DNA of 33,417 nt from Bacteroidales bacterium (GTDB lineage: Bacteria > Bacteroidota > Bacteroidia > Bacteroidales > UBA932), in NCBI GenBank assembly GCA_030695305.1, contig JAUYTB010000341.1, positions 1 to 33,417 on the forward strand, written 5' to 3'. Below the pieces are notes generated by a model. The model had not been told where the DNA came from. It saw nothing but the letters and a program-made list of their open reading frames with translations, and did no database searches. The translations under genes were made by a program, and so were the position numbers. Below are positions 30,660-33,417 of this stretch, piece by piece (position 1 is the stretch's first letter; each line of letters begins with the position of its first letter).

Positions 30660-31148
30660 TTAACCGTCGTTTCTGTCGTCCCTTACCGCATACTCAATCA
30701 TACGCGCTATACGGTAAACCTCTTTTCGCTGACCCTCCAGTACAATTGGGTTATCGGCAAAGTCCACGATGATTCTATCTTCGTACATACGAAAAGCTTT
30801 AACCAGCGGTGATTTGTGGCGGAAAGTGGTAGTTGTGACACCTTCGAACTCGAGAACAAATTTGTTCTGTTCAAATACAGATTGAATCTTCTGTTTATCT
30901 TCCTGATAGCTCTTATTGAGATAGACCCTTTTGGACGAATAACCGAAAATAGGATAGATAAGAGACATAACAAGAAGAAATACAGCTATCTGAATCTCGG
31001 TCCCTTCGCGGAAGAGATTTGAGAAGTTGAAACCCTGGCTTGATGTCAGAGAGAAGATCGCAATGACAAGAAAGAAGATTACTACAAGATATACCAGATA
31101 CTTAACAGCTCTGGATGCATATCTGTTGAAATTGAATTTAGTATTCAT
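30660..31148 (-). CDS. Small two-pass membrane protein, conserved hypothetical
   Basis: The start is the ATG at 31148 (162 residues); an upstream in-frame ATG would place 30 residues inside the ROK gene and is unlikely. Two hydrophobic segments (about residues 17-38 and 51-71) are followed by a soluble domain of about 90 residues with FEGVTTTTFRHKSPLVKAFR and EDRIIVDFADNPIVLEGQRK. The topology would put that domain in the cytoplasm. I recognise no family. It follows the ROK kinase gene by 25 bp on the same strand and is probably co-transcribed with it. Confidence 0.8.
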   Translation of the reverse strand: MNTKFNFNRYASRAVKYLVYLVVIFFLVIAIFSLTSSQGFNFSNLFREGTEIQIAVFLLVMSLIYPIFGYSSKRVYLNKSYQEDKQKIQSVFEQNKFVLEFEGVTTTTFRHKSPLVKAFRMYEDRIIVDFADNPIVLEGQRKEVYRIARMIEYAVRDDRNDG

Positions 31149-31173
31149 AATGCTATATTTATGTTCTTTAAGT

Positions 31174-32142
31174 TTATTTGTTGAGCTCTTTCCAGGCGAG
31201 GGCAGATGAGCCAAGGATAGCAGCATTATCTTCGTCAAGATTAGATAGTTGAAGCTTTACCTTGCCCTTCCAGAGAGAGAGCAGGTTGGCCTCCATAGAT
31301 TCACGAGTGGGGTCTAAGATAAGGTTGCCCGATTTTGCAAGACCTCCAAAGAGGAATATGGCCTCCGGAGTTGTTATGGCAACCAGGTCCGCAAGGGCCT
31401 CTCCAAGGATTTTACCTGTCATTTCAAATGCCATCTTTGCAATTTTATCCCCATTTTGGGCAGCAATTGCTACATCTTTTGATGTCATCTGGGAGAACGT
31501 AAACTCTCTTAGTGATGATTGTGTGTTTTCGTTAATTAGTAGTTCAAATGTATTTCGCTTGAGTCCGGGGGCAGATACAAATGTCTCAAGACAACCCCTT
31601 CTGCCGCATCCGCACTGGCGACTATCTCTCTTATATGAAATATGTCCAAACTCTCCGGCAAAGCCGTCATGACCGTAAAGAACCTCTCCGTTAACTACGA
31701 ATCCGCTCCCTAAACCGGTTCCCAGGGTTATAACCACAAAGTTCTTCATACCCTTTGCAGAGCCGTATATCATCTCACCTATGGCTGCTGCATTGGCATC
31801 ATTGGTTAAAACTACCGGAATACCGCCAAAGAGCACCTTAAGCTTCTCTGCCATAGGAAGACTCCCTTTCCATATAAGGTTTGCTGCAGAGTCTATACAA
31901 CCGGTATAGTAGTTCCCGTTGGGCGCTCCGATACCTATCCCCATGATTTTGTGTTCTCTCTCAATTTTGGAGGAGAGGTCAAGAATGCCATCTCTCAATG
32001 CAACTATGTACTGGTCAAAATTCTGATACAGGTTAGTTGGAAAGGTTCCGCTTCCGTATATTGTTCCTACTTCGTCTACCAGGGCATAAACAGTGTTGGT
32101 GCCGCCCATATCAATTCCTGCAACAAGCTTTTTCAACTGCAT
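31174..32142 (-). CDS. ROK-family sugar kinase (glucokinase-like)
   Basis: The 322-residue cytosolic protein has the ROK layout: ATP-phosphate motif DMGGT (11-15), catalytic-base region TNDANAAAIGE with Asp115, and GEFGHISY (163-170). The zinc motif CGCGRRGCLE is complete (Cys177, Cys179, Cys184, with His167), and LGTGLGSGFVVNGEVLYG supplies the second phosphate loop. There is no DNA-binding domain, so it is a kinase rather than a ROK repressor. Glucose is the usual substrate in Bacteroidales, but mannose or N-acetylglucosamine cannot be excluded. It is followed by a small membrane-protein gene on the same strand. Confidence 0.93.
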   Translation of the reverse strand: MQLKKLVAGIDMGGTNTVYALVDEVGTIYGSGTFPTNLYQNFDQYIVALRDGILDLSSKIEREHKIMGIGIGAPNGNYYTGCIDSAANLIWKGSLPMAEKLKVLFGGIPVVLTNDANAAAIGEMIYGSAKGMKNFVVITLGTGLGSGFVVNGEVLYGHDGFAGEFGHISYKRDSRQCGCGRRGCLETFVSAPGLKRNTFELLINENTQSSLREFTFSQMTSKDVAIAAQNGDKIAKMAFEMTGKILGEALADLVAITTPEAIFLFGGLAKSGNLILDPTRESMEANLLSLWKGKVKLQLSNLDEDNAAILGSSALAWKELNK

Positions 32143-32180
32143 AAGATAGCTTTTTTAAGATTTTTAATTGAAATATCAGA

Positions 32181-32197
32181 CAAAGCTAACAAAAATA
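32181..32197 (-). promoter_or_regulatory. Candidate promoter region of the ROK gene
   Basis: Two minus-strand sequences match TAnnTTTG exactly: TAGCTTTG (32181-32188) and TATTTTTG (32190-32197). The leader would be about 35-45 nt. Neither has a perfect TTTG at 19-21 nt; the second has TTTT at 19 nt. Confidence 0.42.
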
Positions 32198-32223
32198 ATC
32201 TACAGTATATGGGATAAAATTTC

Positions 32224-32231
32224 TATTTTTG
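32224..32231 (+). promoter_or_regulatory. Candidate -7 box of the coiled-coil protein gene
   Basis: TATTTTTG matches TAnnTTTG exactly, 34 bp before the ATG at 32266 and divergent from the ROK gene. No good TTTG is found 19-21 nt upstream. Confidence 0.45.
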
Positions 32232-32265
32232 TAGGGTATGAGTTGTTATAAATAATAGAACAGAT

Positions 32266-33132
32266 ATGGGAAACGAGAAGAATTTAAAGAGACTGGTTAT
32301 TGGAATGGCAGTTGTTGCAGTGATACTTGCTGTTGTTCTGGCGTGGATATGGGTAGACAGGAGCGGAATGATAAAGGAGTTGAATGTAGAGAAGGAGCAG
32401 CTTACCACATCTATGTACGAGCTTCGCGAAGATTATGGTGTTTTAACAACCAATAATGATAGTTTGAATGCAGAGCTTAACAGAGAGAGAGAGAAGGTTG
32501 AGCAACTTATAGAGAGAGTTCAGAAGACTGAGGCCACAAACAGAGCCAGGATACGTGAATATGAGAAGGAGCTGGGGACCCTGCGCTCAATTATGAGAAG
32601 CTATATTCAGCAAATTGACTCTCTTAACACTCTCAATATCACTCTTAGAAAAGATGCGGTTTTAGCCCGTGACGAGGCAAAACAGACTATGCGCAAGTTT
32701 CAGGATCTACAATCTACAACCGACGAGTATGCTCGTAAGGTAGAGGTGGGCTCTGTGCTTAAGGGCAGAGGTTTTATAATGACAGCTATAAACTCATCGG
32801 ACAGGGACACAGACAGAAGCAGCAGAACTGCCAAACTCAAAACCTGTATGAATCTTATTGAGAACTCTATTGCTGTTAAAGGGCCAAGAAGAATCTATAT
32901 TCGAGTAAAGGGGCCGGATGGAATCTTAATGACAAATTCTCAGCAGCAGATCTTTACATCTGCAGGTGAGCAGATGATCTACTCTGCTGTAAGAGAGGTA
33001 GATTATCAGGGCTCAGAACTTGAAGTGTGTATCTTCTTTGCCAGCAACCAACCCTATGTTAAGGGTGTCTATAATGTAGATATCTATACAGAGGAGAGTA
33101 AGCTGGGCAGCACAGACTTGCTGTTAAGATAG
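32266..33132 (+). CDS. Membrane-anchored coiled-coil protein, conserved hypothetical
   Basis: The 288-residue protein has one N-terminal membrane anchor (about 9-30: LVIGMAVVAVILAVVLAWIW). A long coiled coil covers about 33-160, with regular Leu and charged residues (VEKEQLTTSMYELREDYGVL, LNREREKVEQLIERVQK). The C-terminal domain of about 125 residues includes RGFIMTAINSSDRDTDRSSR, GPRRIYIRVKGPDGILM and ELEVCIFFASNQPYVKGVYN, patterned as beta strands. The domain probably lies in the periplasm. I recognise no named family. It is followed by hemW after 22 bp. Confidence 0.82.
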   Translation: MGNEKNLKRLVIGMAVVAVILAVVLAWIWVDRSGMIKELNVEKEQLTTSMYELREDYGVLTTNNDSLNAELNREREKVEQLIERVQKTEATNRARIREYEKELGTLRSIMRSYIQQIDSLNTLNITLRKDAVLARDEAKQTMRKFQDLQSTTDEYARKVEVGSVLKGRGFIMTAINSSDRDTDRSSRTAKLKTCMNLIENSIAVKGPRRIYIRVKGPDGILMTNSQQQIFTSAGEQMIYSAVREVDYQGSELEVCIFFASNQPYVKGVYNVDIYTEESKLGSTDLLLR

Positions 33133-33154
33133 TTACTTTGTATTAATCTATAAA

Positions 33155-33417
33155 TTGGCAGGGATCTATATTCACATCCCGTTCTGTTCACAATTCTGTA
33201 TCTATTGTGACTTCTATTCAACAAAGATGTTGAGTAAGAGGGATAGCTTTGTGGATGCGCTCATTCATGAGATCTCCTCTGCTGCGGACTCTTTTGGGGA
33301 GGGGGAGATTGTTGAGACTATCTACCTGGGAGGCGGCACCCCTTCGCTTATGTCGTTATCTTCTCTCTCCCGAATAGTTGGGGAGATTGAGAGGTGTTAC
33401 CCTGTAAGGGGTCGCAG
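33155..33417 (+). CDS. hemW: HemW-like radical SAM protein, 3'-truncated by window edge
   Basis: A frame open to the end of the window begins at TTG 33155 and reads as M/LAGIYIHIPFCSQFCIYCDF, the normal N-terminus of HemW (coproporphyrinogen III oxidase-like family). The CxxxCxxC motif for the 4Fe-4S radical SAM cluster is in CSQFCIYC, and TIYLGGGTPSLM is the next family motif. There is no ATG or GTG upstream in this frame before a TAA at 33125-33127, so TTG is the likely start. HemW binds heme and is thought to deliver it to respiratory enzymes. About 87 residues are visible of roughly 370-380 usual. Confidence 0.92.
   Translation, partial: MAGIYIHIPFCSQFCIYCDFYSTKMLSKRDSFVDALIHEISSAADSFGEGEIVETIYLGGGTPSLMSLSSLSRIVGEIERCYPVRGR

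Noticed and set aside
31149-31238. Extended N-terminus for the 162-residue membrane protein
   Set aside because: It would overlap the 3' end of the ROK gene by 65 bp and add residues with no conserved character before the membrane segments.

Overview
This is a moderately AT-rich, gene-dense chromosomal window from a member of the Bacteroidota, most likely order Bacteroidales. Three kinds of evidence support this. The promoters fit the Bacteroidota sigma-ABfrp consensus (TTTG, 19-21 nt, TAnnTTTG); two are near-perfect, at 3561-3592 and 24248-24279. Shine-Dalgarno sequences are mostly absent. The gene set is typical of the phylum: GldH, an LptE/TPR/SecG operon, a RicT-like PSP1 protein beside holB, DUF3109, and an OmpA/TPR lipoprotein. 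Arginine codons AGA/AGG and isoleucine ATA are used heavily. I could not fix the genus. No phage, insertion sequence, CRISPR array, rRNA or tRNA was seen; this is mostly core genome.

Layout. 1-1428 is the 3' part of lepA. 1429-1850 is the only gene-free stretch above 300 bp; it holds a perfect palindrome, a roughly 170-bp nest of inverted repeats and a bidirectional terminator. On the minus strand follow an OmpA-like/TPR lipoprotein (1851-3503) and kdsB (3689-4438). A short divergent promoter region leads into a plus-strand operon: a receiver-less sigma-54 activator, lptE, a TPR protein with a repeated linker, and secG, closed by a terminator at 7559-7588. Next is a PspC-PadR-PspC module (7681-10167), closed by a terminator and facing kbl on the minus strand. 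A TetR-controlled tripartite efflux operon follows (tetR, outer-membrane channel, adaptor, RND pump, small PII-like protein; 11562-18047). Then come thioredoxin, an outer-membrane beta-barrel, a LOG-type hydrolase and a polyprenyl diphosphate synthase (18154-20666). DUF3109 and a large M16 peptidase lie on the minus strand (20671-24198).

From a strong promoter at 24248-24279 runs a tight six-gene operon: secreted TPR protein, U32 (RlhA-like) protein, DNA polymerase III delta', RicT-like PSP1 protein, GldH and TrmB (24336-30640). The window ends with a ROK sugar kinase and a small membrane protein on the minus strand, and a coiled-coil membrane protein and the start of hemW on the plus strand.

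Many genes serve the envelope: KdsB makes CMP-Kdo for LPS, LptE assembles LPS, SecG assists export, and PspC/PadR and the efflux operon look like stress-responsive envelope modules. The most unusual features are the structured element after lepA, the PspC-PadR-PspC module, the PII-like protein in the efflux operon with a clear candidate TetR operator, and the exact 30-bp tandem repeat inside the lptE-secG operon. I found no clear case of a wholly new multi-gene system.
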